DNA of 64,000 nt, taken from positions 300,722 to 364,721 of the forward strand of contig JBJXEA010000017.1 of the NCBI GenBank assembly GCA_046155285.1, given 5' to 3'. This DNA is from CAILHX01 sp046155285. Lineage in GTDB: Bacteria; Pseudomonadota; Gammaproteobacteria; Burkholderiales; Methylophilaceae. Numbering within the stretch: the stretch's first letter is position 1; every line of letters starts with the position of its first letter. The notes under the pieces are model-generated. The model worked only from the letters and a program-made list of their open reading frames with translations, did no database searches and was not told where the DNA came from. Position numbers and translations under genes: made by a program. This document shows positions 1-8,924 of the stretch, one piece after another.

Positions 1-723
1 TTGCTGCAATCTGGTCTCAAAGGTGCCAAATTGATTACGCAGGAAGGTGGTACCGAGTTGGTGGATGCACCCTTGCGCCAAATCGCCAAACAGATGATTC
101 TGACCGAGGCCATCATTACGCGTCTCGCGCCTTTATATGAAGAAGCTGTATTGCGTGCTTTGTTGCTCATGCCAGCACTGGACCTAACCAGCAAAGAAGG
201 CGCAAAAGAAGCCGCCAAACTCATCAAGGCGCAGTTGAATGGGCAAAATGAAGTCAGCACTCCGTTTGATGCTGAAAATGCCGTGCATCGTTTAGAAATT
301 AGCAAATACGTGCACGGCAACCTGCAAGTCACCTCCATAGACGCGGATTTCTTGGGTAGTGGCGACTATCGCCAAATCCGCAAAACCGCCGAGATGCTGC
401 AAGGCTTGATAGGCAAAGGGGCTTCTGTAATGCGTGGCGAAAAACAACGACCCGTGGCCAGTTTCAAAGAAGCGCTGGATTGGCTGTTAGGCGAGGCCAA
501 ACAAAGCATCAGCATCCAACGTTACAAAGGCTTGGGTGAGATGAACCCGTCGCAACTATGGGAAACCACCATGGATCCGCAAGTGCGGCGTTTGCTTAAG
601 GTGCAGATTGATGACGCAATTACCGCAGATGAGATTTTCACCACACTCATGGGCGATCAAGTCGAACCGCGCCGCGCCTTCATTGAAAGTAACGCCCACG
701 GCGTGAGCAATTTGGACGTTTGA
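1..723 (+). CDS. gyrB: DNA gyrase subunit B, C-terminal part (5' end outside the window)
   Basis: This is the last 240 codons of the ATPase subunit of DNA gyrase, which with GyrA introduces negative supercoils into DNA. The fragment carries the tail of the insert found in proteobacterial GyrB proteins, followed by the conserved stretch QRYKGLGEMNPSQLW (about residues 174-188 of the fragment) and the typical end MGDQVEPRRAFIE...SNLDV. That ending separates it from ParE, which shares the KGLGEMN motif. The reading frame is open from base 1, so the start codon, the GHKL ATPase and most of the TOPRIM domain lie upstream of the window. The stop TGA at 721-723 overlaps the ATG of the next gene. In many betaproteobacteria gyrB follows dnaA-dnaN, so the origin may be near; that is inference. 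Confidence 0.96.
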   Translation: MLQSGLKGAKLITQEGGTELVDAPLRQIAKQMILTEAIITRLAPLYEEAVLRALLLMPALDLTSKEGAKEAAKLIKAQLNGQNEVSTPFDAENAVHRLEISKYVHGNLQVTSIDADFLGSGDYRQIRKTAEMLQGLIGKGASVMRGEKQRPVASFKEALDWLLGEAKQSISIQRYKGLGEMNPSQLWETTMDPQVRRLLKVQIDDAITADEIFTTLMGDQVEPRRAFIESNAHGVSNLDV

Positions 724-1421
724 TGTACACAGCGCTTATCACCGGTGCTAATCGTGGCTTAGGGCTTGAGTTTGTCAGGCAGTTGAGCGCCCAAAATTGG
801 CGGGTTTTTGCATGTTGTAGAAACCCGTCCGAGGCAGATGCGCTGTTGCAGCTAGCGCAAGCTTCAAGTGGCAACATTTCCCTTCACACCCTCACCGTTG
901 ACAATCCAAGTCACATCAGCCAACTGGCAGCAACGCTAAAAGACCAAGCAATAGACTTACTTCTCAATAATGCAGGCATGTATTTAGGTGGAAATGGTGA
1001 ACGCTTTGGTTACAGTGCCAGCGAAGAATGGCTCAAAGTATTCCAGACCAACACCATCGCACCGTTGAAAATGGCTGAGGCCTTCGTCGAAAATGTGGCC
1101 AAGAGCGAGTTGAAAATCATCGCCAACATCACCAGCAAAATGGGCAGTCTGGGCGACAACACCAGCGGTGGTGCTTATATGTATCGTAGCAGCAAAGCTG
1201 CGCTGAATATGGTGGTGAAGAGCATGGCGCAAGATTTAGAATCACGCGGCATCAAGGTTGCGTTGCTACATCCAGGATGGGTCAGAACCGACATGGGTGG
1301 GCCGAATGCCTTGATATCGCCACAACAAAGCGTGGCAGGAATGCTCAAGATTATTTTAAGTTTTGGTTGGCAAGACAGCGGGCGGTTTTTGGCTTATGAC
1401 GGCCAAGAAATTGAGTGGTAA
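723..1421 (+). CDS. Short-chain dehydrogenase/reductase, C-factor-like
   Basis: A 232-residue NAD(P)-dependent oxidoreductase of the classical SDR family. The N-terminal Rossmann motif TGANRGLG (about residues 7-14), the NNAG motif (about 88-91) and the catalytic YxxxK in YMYRSSKAALNM (about 157-168) are all present. The substrate cannot be told from sequence. The general look, short with a PGWVRTDMGG segment after the active site, resembles CsgA/C-factor-type SDRs. I chose the ATG at 723, which overlaps the gyrB stop as TGATG and suggests translational coupling; an in-frame TTG just upstream is less likely. It converges on yicC, with the two stop codons adjacent at 1421/1422. Confidence 0.9.
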   Translation: MYTALITGANRGLGLEFVRQLSAQNWRVFACCRNPSEADALLQLAQASSGNISLHTLTVDNPSHISQLAATLKDQAIDLLLNNAGMYLGGNGERFGYSASEEWLKVFQTNTIAPLKMAEAFVENVAKSELKIIANITSKMGSLGDNTSGGAYMYRSSKAALNMVVKSMAQDLESRGIKVALLHPGWVRTDMGGPNALISPQQSVAGMLKIILSFGWQDSGRFLAYDGQEIEW

Positions 1422-2288
1422 TTATTCGATGTTCTGTATTTGCTCGCGTATTTGCTCGATGAGTACCTTGAGTTCCATAGAAACCTGAGAAGTCTCGCTA
1501 GAAACTGATTTAGAGCCCAAGGTATTCGCTTCACGATTGAGTTCTTGCATCAAGAAATCCAGCCGTTTACCTACCGCGCCGCCGCTTTTTAATATGCGGC
1601 GTAACTCGTGCAAATGTGTGGAAAGCCGCCCCAGCTCTTCGTCTATATCTATCTTTTGCGCGAACAGCGCTAATTCCTGATGGATGCGGTTGTCGTCAGC
1701 GCTGCCCAATACTTCTTCCAGTTTTGTTTTCAGTTTTTCACGATACGCAGTAATTAACGCGGGCATCAGCGGTTTGACTTTCTCTACCAAGGCTTCCATC
1801 TGCGTGGTTCGCTCCAGAATCAGAATGGCCAGCTTCGCTCCTTCGCGTTCCCGGCTGGCGGACATATCAGCCAGCGCAGATTCAATCGCGCTATTCAAGT
1901 CAGCACTCAATTGGTCGGCAGAAAGCTCTTGCGTCACCAGCACACCGGGCAGGCGTAAAATATCTGCCACGGACAGCGGACGACTTTGCGGGAAGCGTTC
2001 CAATATCTGAGCACTCAGACGTTCTGCCTGTTGTAAGGCTTCTTCACTCAAATGTGCAGTGGGTGGCCGACCAGAAGGAGCGATAAGATTGACTTTGCAC
2101 TCCACTTTGCCACGCGTGAGTTTGGCAGAAAGGATCTCGCGGATGTTAGGTTCAAACACGCGCAACACCTCGTCCAGCTTAAAATGCAGCTCAAGATAGC
2201 GGTGGTTGACAGCGCGTAGCTCCACCATCAGCGTGCCTAGCGGAGTTTCTTGTTGGGTGGCGGCAAAGCCGGTCATGCTTTGTATCAT
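1422..2288 (-). CDS. yicC: YicC/YloC family endoribonuclease
   Basis: A 288-residue protein of the YicC family, starting with the diagnostic MIQSMTGFA and carrying the N-terminal YicC domain (about residues 1-155, with SRPLSVADILRLPGVL) and the C-terminal DUF1732 domain (about 205-288, with DEELGRLSTHLHELR and FLMQELNREANTLGSK). Family members are linked to stationary-phase survival and degrade RNA; E. coli YicC has been tied to sRNA turnover. Full length and no disruption. It is divergent from rph, with 92 bp between start codons, so the two share a promoter region. In other proteobacteria yicC also neighbours rph, which supports both calls. Confidence 0.95.
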   Translation of the reverse strand: MIQSMTGFAATQQETPLGTLMVELRAVNHRYLELHFKLDEVLRVFEPNIREILSAKLTRGKVECKVNLIAPSGRPPTAHLSEEALQQAERLSAQILERFPQSRPLSVADILRLPGVLVTQELSADQLSADLNSAIESALADMSASREREGAKLAILILERTTQMEALVEKVKPLMPALITAYREKLKTKLEEVLGSADDNRIHQELALFAQKIDIDEELGRLSTHLHELRRILKSGGAVGKRLDFLMQELNREANTLGSKSVSSETSQVSMELKVLIEQIREQIQNIE

Positions 2289-2380
2289 CGTGGATTCTCC
2301 AATTTGTGGCGTATGGTAACAAACTGAACCTAATTCGTGCCAAAATACCGCGCTTATTAGGACAAACCCAAGGAATCACC

Positions 2381-3097
2381 ATGCGCCCCAGCAATCGCGC
2401 CCCCAACGAACTACGCAAAATCGAAATTATCCGCCATTACACGCGCCATGCCGAAGGCTCGGTGCTGGTCAAATTCGGCGATACGCATGTGTTATGCACC
2501 GCCAGCATAGACGAAAAAGTCCCCGGTTTTCTGAAAGGTAAGAATCAGGGCTGGCTGACGGCGGAATACGGCATGCTGCCACGTGCTACTAATACCCGTA
2601 CCGACCGCGAAGCCGCACGTGGCAAACAGTCTGGGCGTACACAGGAGATTCAACGCTTGATTGGCCGCAGTCTGCGTTCGATCATTGATTTGAACAAACT
2701 GGGCGAACGCACGATTCAATTGGATTGTGATGTCATCCAGGCCGACGGCGGCACGCGTACCGCCAGCATCACCGGTGCCTTCGTCGCGTTGCACGATGCA
2801 GTGAGCGTGCTACTGGAAAAGAAATTGATCACCGAAAGTCCCATCAGTGATTTCGTTGCAGCGATTTCGGTGGGCGTGGTGCAAGGCCAGCCGGTACTGG
2901 ATTTGGACTACATCGAAGACTCTGGCTGCGACACCGATATGAACGTGGTCATGACCGGAAGCGGCGGCTTTGTAGAAATCCAGGGTACAGCAGAAGGTGA
3001 GCCATTCCAGCGTACCGAAATGAATGCCATGTTGGACTTGGCACAATCAGGCATTAGCCAATTGATTAACCTACAAAAAATCGCGCTTAAATCGTAG
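2381..3097 (+). CDS. rph: Ribonuclease PH
   Basis: A 238-residue phosphorolytic 3'-5' exoribonuclease that trims tRNA precursor 3' ends. The start MRPSNRAPNELR and the segments VLCTASIDEKVP, RTDREAARGKQSGRTQEIQRL and SGCDTDMNVVMTGSG are characteristic of RNase PH, and the length matches the family. An in-frame ATG at 2306 would add 25 residues that do not look like the family; the ATG at 2381 is preceded by AAGGA at good spacing and gives the normal N-terminus. Divergent from yicC. The gene is followed by an imperfect two-stem palindrome before ileS. Confidence 0.95.
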   Translation: MRPSNRAPNELRKIEIIRHYTRHAEGSVLVKFGDTHVLCTASIDEKVPGFLKGKNQGWLTAEYGMLPRATNTRTDREAARGKQSGRTQEIQRLIGRSLRSIIDLNKLGERTIQLDCDVIQADGGTRTASITGAFVALHDAVSVLLEKKLITESPISDFVAAISVGVVQGQPVLDLDYIEDSGCDTDMNVVMTGSGGFVEIQGTAEGEPFQRTEMNAMLDLAQSGISQLINLQKIALKS

Positions 3098-3101
3098 TTC
3101 T

Positions 3102-3150
3102 GCATTTCGCTAAACCCCTGCGGCGTGATACCCTCACGCCTCAGAAATGC
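3102..3150. other. Two-level palindrome between rph and ileS
   Basis: The outer arms GCATTTC (3102-3108) and GAAATGC (3144-3150) enclose an inner hairpin GGCGTG (3122-3127) / CACGCC (3135-3140). There is no T-tract after it, so a simple rho-independent terminator is unlikely. It could be an mRNA 3'-end stabiliser for rph or a leader structure for ileS. Only the pairing is seen. Confidence 0.4.
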
Positions 3151-3182
3151 TGAACTAACGAACCCCGCTTTATTTACCCGAA

Positions 3183-6053
3183 ATGACTGATTACAAGAAC
3201 ACCCTCAATCTGCCGGACACGGCTTTCCCCATGCGCGGCGACCTGCCCAAGCGCGAACCGGCATGGGTACAGGCTTGGCAAGAAAGAAAGCTGTACCAAA
3301 AAATTCGTGAAAAGCGCAAAGGCGCGAAGAAATTCATCCTGCACGACGGCCCGCCCTATGCCAACGGCGACATCCACATCGGCCACGCGGTTAACAAGAT
3401 CCTCAAGGACATCATCGTCAAGACCAAAACGCTATCTGGCTTTGACGCACCTTACGTGCCGGGCTGGGATTGCCACGGCTTGCCGATTGAACTTGTGGTG
3501 GAAAAGGCTCACGGTAAAAATATAGAGCCCGCCAAATTCCGCGAATTGTGCCGCGAATACGCGGCGGAACAGGTGGAACGGCAAAAGAAAGACTTCATCC
3601 GCCTAGGCGTGTTGGGCGATTGGGATAATCCTTATTTGACGATGGATTTCAAAACCGAGGCCGACATCATGCGGGCACTTGGTGCAATCTATAAGAATGG
3701 CTATTTAACCCAAGGTAGCAAACCTGTGCATTGGTGTGTGGATTGCGGTTCGGCGCTGGCTGAGGCGGAGGTTGAGTACGAGGATAAAAATTCTCCAGCG
3801 GTGGATGTAGGTTTTAAGGTGGTGGATAACGCCGCTTTGGGTAAAGCGTTTGGCATAGAAGTTAAAGGCGATGCGTATGCCGTTATTTGGACAACTACTC
3901 CGTGGACACTGCCTGCTAACCAAGCGGTGTGTGTGCATCCTGAGCTGACCTATGACCTGATTCAAACCAGCAAAGGCTTGTTGATTTTGGTGCATGACTT
4001 AGCGGAAAACGTGCTTGCCCGTTACGCGGAAGAAAACACCACGGTACTTGGTTCTTGCAAGGGTGTTGACCTTGAACATCTACAATTGCAACACCCGTTC
4101 TATGACCGCCAAGTGCCAGTGATTCTGGGCGACCATGTGACGACAGAAGCTGGTACGGGCTTGGTACATACTGCTCCGGCGCACGGCTTGGACGATTACG
4201 CTGTGGGTATGCGTTATGGCCTGCCGGTGGATAATCCGGTGGATGATGACGGCAAGTTTTACAGCCGCGTTGAAAAATTTGCGGGCATGAGCGTGTGGGA
4301 TGCGAATAAGGTTGTCATTGAAGCCTTGCAAACTAGTGGCAACTTGATGGCTTCGGCACGTCTCAACCATAGCTACCCGCATTGCTGGCGGCACAAGACG
4401 CCGGTTATCTTTCGCGCCACCCACCAGTGGTTTATTGGGATGGATAAACCTTCCAAACTAATGGAAGAGCAATTACCTAATGTCTCATTTGAAAATTTTT
4501 CTGTAAAAGATACAGAAAAAGTTACTAGGGCAATTGCGTCGCACTTACGGGAAGCGGCGATGCAAGCTGTTGACGACACGAAGTTCTATCCTTCTTGGGG
4601 CCGTGCCCGCCTAGAAGCCATGATCAAGAACCGCCCCGATTGGTGCGTATCGCGTCAGCGCAACTGGGGTGTGCCGATGCCGCTGTTTGTGCATAAAGAG
4701 AGCGGCGAACCGCATCCTGACACCTTGGCATTACTGGAAAAAGTAGCGCTGCTGGTGGAGCAGCAAGGCATTGAGGCTTGGTTTAGCTTGGATATCGCCC
4801 AATTTCCAGAAGTAGATGCCGCGCAATACAAAAAAGTCACCGATACATTGGACGTATGGTTCGATTCCGGTGCGACCCACGCCGCCGTGCTCAAGCGCCG
4901 CCCAGAGTTGCAATACCCCGCAGATATGTACCTAGAAGGTTCAGATCAACATCGCGGTTGGTTCCAGTCCTCGCTGCTTACGGGTTGCGCTATTGATGGC
5001 CGTGCGCCTTATCACGCCTTGCTCACCCACGGTTTCGTGGTGGATGGCGCGGGTCACAAAATGAGCAAATCCAAGGGCAACGTCATCGCGCCGCAAAAGG
5101 TGATGGAGCAATACGGCGCGGACATTTTGCGCTTGTGGGTGGCTTCCACCGACTATTCCGGCGAGTTGAATATTTCTGATGAAATCCTCAAGCGCGTGGT
5201 CGAAAGTTATCGTCGTATCCGCAATACTTTGCGTTTTTTGCTGGCGAATGTGGCGGATTTTGATGTTGCCACTCAAGCCGTGCCAGTCGAAAACATGCTG
5301 GAGATTGATCGCTACGCCCTAGGGCTGTTGCACGACCTTTCCACAGAGTGTCGCCAGGCCTTCGACGTTTACGAGTTCCACCGTGTCACGCAGGCACTGC
5401 AGGCGTTCTGTGCGGAGGACTTGGGCGCGTTCTATTTGGATATTCTGAAGGATAGGCTTTATACCAACGCCGCTGATTCGCAAGACCGCCGCGCCGCGCA
5501 GACCGTGCTGTGGCGCATCGCCAACGTGTTGAGCGGTTTGATGGCGCCGATTTTGAGCTTTACCGCTGAGGAAGTCTGGCAAACATTGCATGGTGATGTG
5601 GAGAGTAGCCCCTTGTTCAACCAATGGAATAAAGCAGACGATCCGCTGAATGCGCCTGCGCCAGCCGATTACGCCACGCTGAAAACGCAGTGGCAAATCA
5701 TTCGCAGCGCTCGCAGCAATGCTGTGAAAGAGATCGAAGTGCTTCGTGCCGAAGGTAAGGTAGGTTCATCTTTGCAGGCCGAGTTGGAGTTTCACGCGGC
5801 TGGTGAGACCTATACCGTGCTGGCCAAGCTGGGTGACGATCTGCGTTTTGTGATGATCGTCTCAGACGTAAAGTTGGTGCAAACTGCCAGCGATGCTGAG
5901 CAAAAAATCCTGGTTTCCGCTAGCCAGCAGCAAAAATGCGAGCGTTGCTGGCATTACCGCGCTGATGTGGGCGCCGATGCCGCCCACGCCGCTGTTTGTC
6001 AGCGTTGCGCTGATAATCTTTCTGGTAGAGCTAAGTCGCGCCGCTATGCGTAG
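3183..6053 (+). CDS. ileS: Isoleucyl-tRNA synthetase
   Basis: A 956-residue class I aminoacyl-tRNA synthetase charging tRNA-Ile. The HIGH signature is exact at residues 65-68, and the KMSKS loop is exact at 626-630. Between them is the CP1 editing domain (for example the TTPWTLPAN segment near residue 240), and WFDSGATHAAVL precedes the catalytic half. The C-terminus carries the zinc-binding CERCWHYR...CQRC motif of bacterial IleRS. Length is usual. The GxxGHGxP-type resistance form is not indicated. It is followed by lspA, the usual partner, but here a 107-bp palindromic repeat sits between them. No strong Shine-Dalgarno is visible before the ATG. Confidence 0.97.
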   Translation: MTDYKNTLNLPDTAFPMRGDLPKREPAWVQAWQERKLYQKIREKRKGAKKFILHDGPPYANGDIHIGHAVNKILKDIIVKTKTLSGFDAPYVPGWDCHGLPIELVVEKAHGKNIEPAKFRELCREYAAEQVERQKKDFIRLGVLGDWDNPYLTMDFKTEADIMRALGAIYKNGYLTQGSKPVHWCVDCGSALAEAEVEYEDKNSPAVDVGFKVVDNAALGKAFGIEVKGDAYAVIWTTTPWTLPANQAVCVHPELTYDLIQTSKGLLILVHDLAENVLARYAEENTTVLGSCKGVDLEHLQLQHPFYDRQVPVILGDHVTTEAGTGLVHTAPAHGLDDYAVGMRYGLPVDNPVDDDGKFYSRVEKFAGMSVWDANKVVIEALQTSGNLMASARLNHSYPHCWRHKTPVIFRATHQWFIGMDKPSKLMEEQLPNVSFENFSVKDTEKVTRAIASHLREAAMQAVDDTKFYPSWGRARLEAMIKNRPDWCVSRQRNWGVPMPLFVHKESGEPHPDTLALLEKVALLVEQQGIEAWFSLDIAQFPEVDAAQYKKVTDTLDVWFDSGATHAAVLKRRPELQYPADMYLEGSDQHRGWFQSSLLTGCAIDGRAPYHALLTHGFVVDGAGHKMSKSKGNVIAPQKVMEQYGADILRLWVASTDYSGELNISDEILKRVVESYRRIRNTLRFLLANVADFDVATQAVPVENMLEIDRYALGLLHDLSTECRQAFDVYEFHRVTQALQAFCAEDLGAFYLDILKDRLYTNAADSQDRRAAQTVLWRIANVLSGLMAPILSFTAEEVWQTLHGDVESSPLFNQWNKADDPLNAPAPADYATLKTQWQIIRSARSNAVKEIEVLRAEGKVGSSLQAELEFHAAGETYTVLAKLGDDLRFVMIVSDVKLVQTASDAEQKILVSASQQQKCERCWHYRADVGADAAHAAVCQRCADNLSGRAKSRRYA

Positions 6054-6063
6054 TGTTTTAATT

Positions 6064-6170
6064 ACACAACAACCACCTCGGCGCTTTGCGCCACCCCTCC
6101 TCATCGAGGAGGGGAAGTATTACTCCCCTCCTTTTCAAGGAGGGGTCGTTGTGCAACAACGGGGGTGGTT
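6064..6170. repeat. REP/BIME-like composite palindromic element
   Basis: Four hairpins sit in a row: GGCGC/GCGCC (6080-6092), CCCCTCCTC/GAGGAGGGG (6094-6102 with 6106-6114), CCCCTCCTT/AAGGAGGGG (6125-6133 with 6137-6145) and CGTTG/CAACG-type pairing (6147-6161). They are enclosed by AACCACC (6071-6077) and GGTGGTT (6164-6170). The doubled CCCCTCC hairpin and the outer frame are typical of dispersed repetitive extragenic palindromes. It separates ileS from lspA and may modulate or partly terminate read-through. No second copy occurs in this window, so its repetitive nature in the genome is inferred. Confidence 0.65.
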
Positions 6171-6185
6171 TGGAGTTAGAGCGTT

Positions 6186-6668
6186 ATGAAACGCATCCAG
6201 CCTTGGCTATTTATCAGTGTGGTCGTTATCGCGCTGGATCAAACCACCAAACTCTGGATGCAGTCAGTGCTGGCTTACGGCGAACACATGACGGTGACTT
6301 CGTTTTTTGATTTGTTGTTAGTACATAACAGCGGCGCGGCATTCAGTTTTTTGGCCGACGCGGGTGGCTGGCAGCGCATCCTATTCAGCGCTTTTGCGCT
6401 GATTGCGTCTATCGTGATCATTCAGTTATTGCGTAAAACGCCAGAAAAAACGCTGTTCTGCTTCGCGCTCAGCCTGATTATGGGCGGTGCGCTGGGCAAT
6501 TTGTGGGACAGGCTGACTATGGGGTTTGTGGTGGATTTTTTGTATTTTCACTATGCGGGATATGGCTTTCCAGCATTTAACGTGGCCGACTCTGCCATTA
6601 CGGGCGGCGTCATGTTGTTGTTGTGGGATGGCTTTAATGAAAAGCGTGAAACAAATAATGAAAGGTAG
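6186..6668 (+). CDS. lspA: Lipoprotein signal peptidase (signal peptidase II)
   Basis: A 160-residue inner-membrane aspartyl protease that removes the signal peptide from diacylated prolipoproteins. Four hydrophobic segments are visible (about residues 7-25, 62-82, 89-108, 131-152). The conserved VHNSGAAFSFL motif (46-56) and the catalytic aspartates D117 (FVVDFL) and D135 (NVADSAI) are present. The ATG at 6186 has GGAG upstream. Likely to be co-transcribed with ileS despite the intervening palindromic repeat. ychF follows after 9 bp. Substrates in this window probably include the LAAC-type lipoproteins at 7773 and 59777. Confidence 0.95.
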   Translation: MKRIQPWLFISVVVIALDQTTKLWMQSVLAYGEHMTVTSFFDLLLVHNSGAAFSFLADAGGWQRILFSAFALIASIVIIQLLRKTPEKTLFCFALSLIMGGALGNLWDRLTMGFVVDFLYFHYAGYGFPAFNVADSAITGGVMLLLWDGFNEKRETNNER

Positions 6669-6677
6669 CTCAAGTTT

Positions 6678-7763
6678 ATGAAATGCGGCATCGTCGGCCT
6701 GCCCAATGTAGGCAAATCCACTCTGTTCAACGCCATCACTAAGGCGGGAATCGCGGCGGAGAACTATCCTTTTTGCACCATCGAGCCCAACGTCGGCATC
6801 GTGGAAGTGCCAGATCCGCGCTTGCAACCGTTGATATACATCGTGAAACCGCAAAAAGTACAGCCCGCGATTGTGGAATTTGTGGATATTGCAGGCTTGG
6901 TGGCGGGTGCCTCTAAAGGTGAAGGTTTAGGCAACAAGTTCCTCGCCAACATACGCGAAACCGACGCCATCGCCCACGTGGTGCGCTGCTTTGAAGACGG
7001 CAATGTGGTGCATGTGGCGGGCAAGGTAGACCCGCTCTCCGACGTGGAAACTATCAATACCGAGCTGGCGCTGGCCGATATGGAAACGGTAGAAAAGACC
7101 TTGGCGCGTGAGAGCAAAAAAGCGAAATCTGGCGACAAAGAAGCCATTGCGCTTTGTGCAGTGCTAGAAAAAGTGCAGAAGCATCTGGATCAAGGCCTGC
7201 CAGTTCGCACGCTGGGATTGAGCAAAGATGACATTCTCATCATCAAGCCGCTGTGCCTGATCACCGTCAAACCGGTGATGTACCTCGCCAATGTCAACGA
7301 AGACGGCTTCGGCGACAATCCGCTGCTGGCGCGCATCGCAGAGCTGGGTAAAAAGGAACATGCGCCCGTTGTCGCCATCTGCGCCAAGATAGAAGCCGAG
7401 ATTTCCGACTTGGAAGACGAAGATAAATCCCTGTTCCTCGCCGAAATGGGCTTGGAAGAACCCGGCCTAGATCGCGTGATACGTGCCACATACGGTTTGC
7501 TGGGGTTACAGACCTACTTCACCGCCGGGGTGAAGGAAGTGCGTGCCTGGACCATTCACAAAGGCGACACGGCCCCGCAAGCCGCGGGTGTTATCCACAC
7601 CGATTTTGAAAAAGGCTTCATCCGCGCTGAAGTGATTAACTATGCCGACTTTGTGGCGCTCAAGGGCGAACATGGCGCAAAAGAGGCCGGAAAAATGCGG
7701 CTGGAAGGCAAGGAGTACGTGGTGCAGGATGGTGACGTGATGCACTTCAGGTTTAATGTTTAG
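6678..7763 (+). CDS. ychF: Redox-regulated ATPase/GTPase YchF (OLA1 family)
   Basis: A 361-residue Obg-family P-loop NTPase that prefers ATP and associates with ribosomes. The P-loop GLPNVGKS lies at residues 7-14. Then follow the switch segment NYPFCTIEPN, the G3-like DIAGLVAGASKGEGLGN, a coiled-coil helical region and a C-terminal TGS-like domain (about 278-361, ending KEYVVQDGDVMHFRFNV). Full length and typical. It starts 9 bp after lspA and is followed 9 bp later by a small lipoprotein gene with a good AGGAG site, so these three may share a transcript. Confidence 0.97.
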   Translation: MKCGIVGLPNVGKSTLFNAITKAGIAAENYPFCTIEPNVGIVEVPDPRLQPLIYIVKPQKVQPAIVEFVDIAGLVAGASKGEGLGNKFLANIRETDAIAHVVRCFEDGNVVHVAGKVDPLSDVETINTELALADMETVEKTLARESKKAKSGDKEAIALCAVLEKVQKHLDQGLPVRTLGLSKDDILIIKPLCLITVKPVMYLANVNEDGFGDNPLLARIAELGKKEHAPVVAICAKIEAEISDLEDEDKSLFLAEMGLEEPGLDRVIRATYGLLGLQTYFTAGVKEVRAWTIHKGDTAPQAAGVIHTDFEKGFIRAEVINYADFVALKGEHGAKEAGKMRLEGKEYVVQDGDVMHFRFNV

Positions 7764-7772
7764 GAGAAATCA

Positions 7773-8081
7773 ATGAAGCTAATTTACCTATTGCTGGTGG
7801 CCGCGCTATTAGCTGCTTGCGCCCAAAACAGTCCAAGATTGCGCTATTCAAATCCCGGCGCGGGATATGGAGAATTCGCAGATGTGAGCTATCAGTGCGA
7901 GAGAGCGAATAGCAGGATAGTCGCGGTTGCGGTCGTTACTAATGCTGGAGAAATATCGCCGGAGGTGAAGGCGGTAGATTGCGTAAAGTTTGATGCGTGC
8001 ATGAAAAAGAAGGGTTTTACCAGATCGTCGGACGGTATTTTTAAGCTTGGCAAAGACGTGAAAATGGATTGCACTAAATAG
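7773..8081 (+). CDS. Small putative lipoprotein of unknown function
   Basis: A 102-residue protein with a clear lipoprotein signal: MKLIYLLLVAALLAAC, lipobox cysteine about residue 16. After the signal it is hydrophilic, with further cysteines (about residues 39, 69, 74 and 99) that could form disulfides in the periplasm. I recognise no family. AGGAG lies just before the ATG, 9 bp after ychF, so it is probably expressed with that gene. A tRNA gene with its own promoter follows. Confidence 0.75.
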   Translation: MKLIYLLLVAALLAACAQNSPRLRYSNPGAGYGEFADVSYQCERANSRIVAVAVVTNAGEISPEVKAVDCVKFDACMKKKGFTRSSDGIFKLGKDVKMDCTK

Positions 8082-8121
8082 CAGCCTGCGTGAAACGGCA
8101 AAAAACGCACCATCCTTTGTT

Positions 8122-8150
8122 TTGACTTTACCCCGCTAAATCAATACAAT
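8122..8150 (+). promoter_or_regulatory. Sigma-70 promoter of the tRNA-Met gene
   Basis: TTGACT (8122-8127) and TACAAT (8145-8150) are separated by 17 bp and end 18 bp before the mature tRNA 5' end. This is a near-consensus arrangement for a stable-RNA promoter. Confidence 0.7.
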
Positions 8151-8168
8151 CGCGCCTTTCGTTTTTCC

Positions 8169-8245
8169 GGTGATGTAGCTCAGCTGGTTAGAGCACAGGA
8201 TTCATAATCCTGGGGTCGAGGGTTCAAGTCCCCCCATCACCACCA
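8169..8245 (+). tRNA. tRNA-Met (anticodon CAT, elongator type)
   Basis: A complete 77-nt cloverleaf. The acceptor stem is GGTGATG/CATCACC with A73 and an encoded CCA. The D-arm contains AGCTCAGCTGGTTAGAGC, the anticodon arm is CAGGA-TTCATAA-TCCTG (anticodon CAT), and the T-arm contains GGTTCAAGTCC. The perfectly paired first acceptor base pair (G1-C72) argues for the elongator and against initiator tRNA. It sits at the border between housekeeping DNA and the accessory patch. Confidence 0.96.
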
Positions 8246-8248
8246 TAC

Positions 8249-8281
8249 AAAACGGCCTCCAGCAATGGAGGCCGTTTTTGT
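8249..8281 (+). terminator. Rho-independent terminator after tRNA-Met
   Basis: The stem AACGGCCTCCA / TGGAGGCCGTT has the tetraloop GCAA (8262-8265) and is followed by TTTTTGTTTTT. It lies directly after the tRNA. Confidence 0.9.
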
Positions 8282-8390
8282 TTTTGGAGCTTGCTCAACA
8301 TCGCCTAAATCCACATTGCACTAGGGTTCAAGTCTGCGTATATTTGCTCGCTGACAAAGGTGAAAAACTACCTCTCCAAAGGAAGACGCG

Positions 8391-8924
8391 ATGGCCTCAA
8401 ACAATTTACCAACAATAGGCGGTCAATCGTTCGAGAGTCTGAAGCTTGGCAATGAGCATGGGGCTGAGTATTGGAATGCGCGTGACTTGCAGCCGCTACT
8501 GGGTTACAGCCAATGGCGGCGCTTTGAAGATGCTATCAAGCGTGCAATAACTTCATGTGCACAATCAGGAAATAACCCTGATTATCATTTTGCCGGCGCC
8601 GGCAAAATGATCGAGCTAGGCAAGGGCGGTGAGCGGGAAATCGAAGACTACCACCTCTCCCGATTCGCCTGCTACCTCATCGCCCAGAATGGCGACCCGC
8701 GCAAGGCGGAAATTGCCCAAGCGCAAAAATACTTTGCCATACAAGCACGTAAACAGGAGCTTACCGAGCAACTCGCCGCTGACCAGGAGCGGCTAGAGCT
8801 GCGCAAGCAAACCTCGGAAGAATTCAAAGCCTTGTCCGGTGCCGCCCGGCAAGCGGGAGTGCAGGACAGGATGTTTGGCGTATTTCATGACGCGGGCTAC
8901 AGAGGGTTATATGTTACTGGATAA
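8391..8924 (+). pseudogene. dinD: Truncated DinD-like protein (DNA damage-inducible protein D, BRO-type)
   Basis: 177 residues that align by eye with the first two thirds of E. coli DinD: NARDLQPLLGYSQWRRF (residues 29-45), the SRFACYLIAQNGDPRKAEIAQAQ segment (about 95-117) and FGVFHDAGYRGLY near the end. The family normally continues for roughly 95 residues more; here the frame stops at once after GLYVTG. The next frame takes over with the second half of an unrelated ATP-binding protein, so I read this as a deletion that fused two genes. AAGGAAG precedes the ATG. A shortened protein could still be made, but function is doubtful. DinD inhibits RecA filament function in E. coli; whether this fragment does is unknown. 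Confidence 0.75.

Noticed and set aside
8333..8344. AGGGTTCAAGTC repeated from the T-arm of tRNA-Met (8219-8230), possibly an old att site
   Set aside because: Only 12 bp of a highly conserved tRNA arm, very close to the tRNA, with no integrase and no further matching sequence. Chance or an unprovable remnant.
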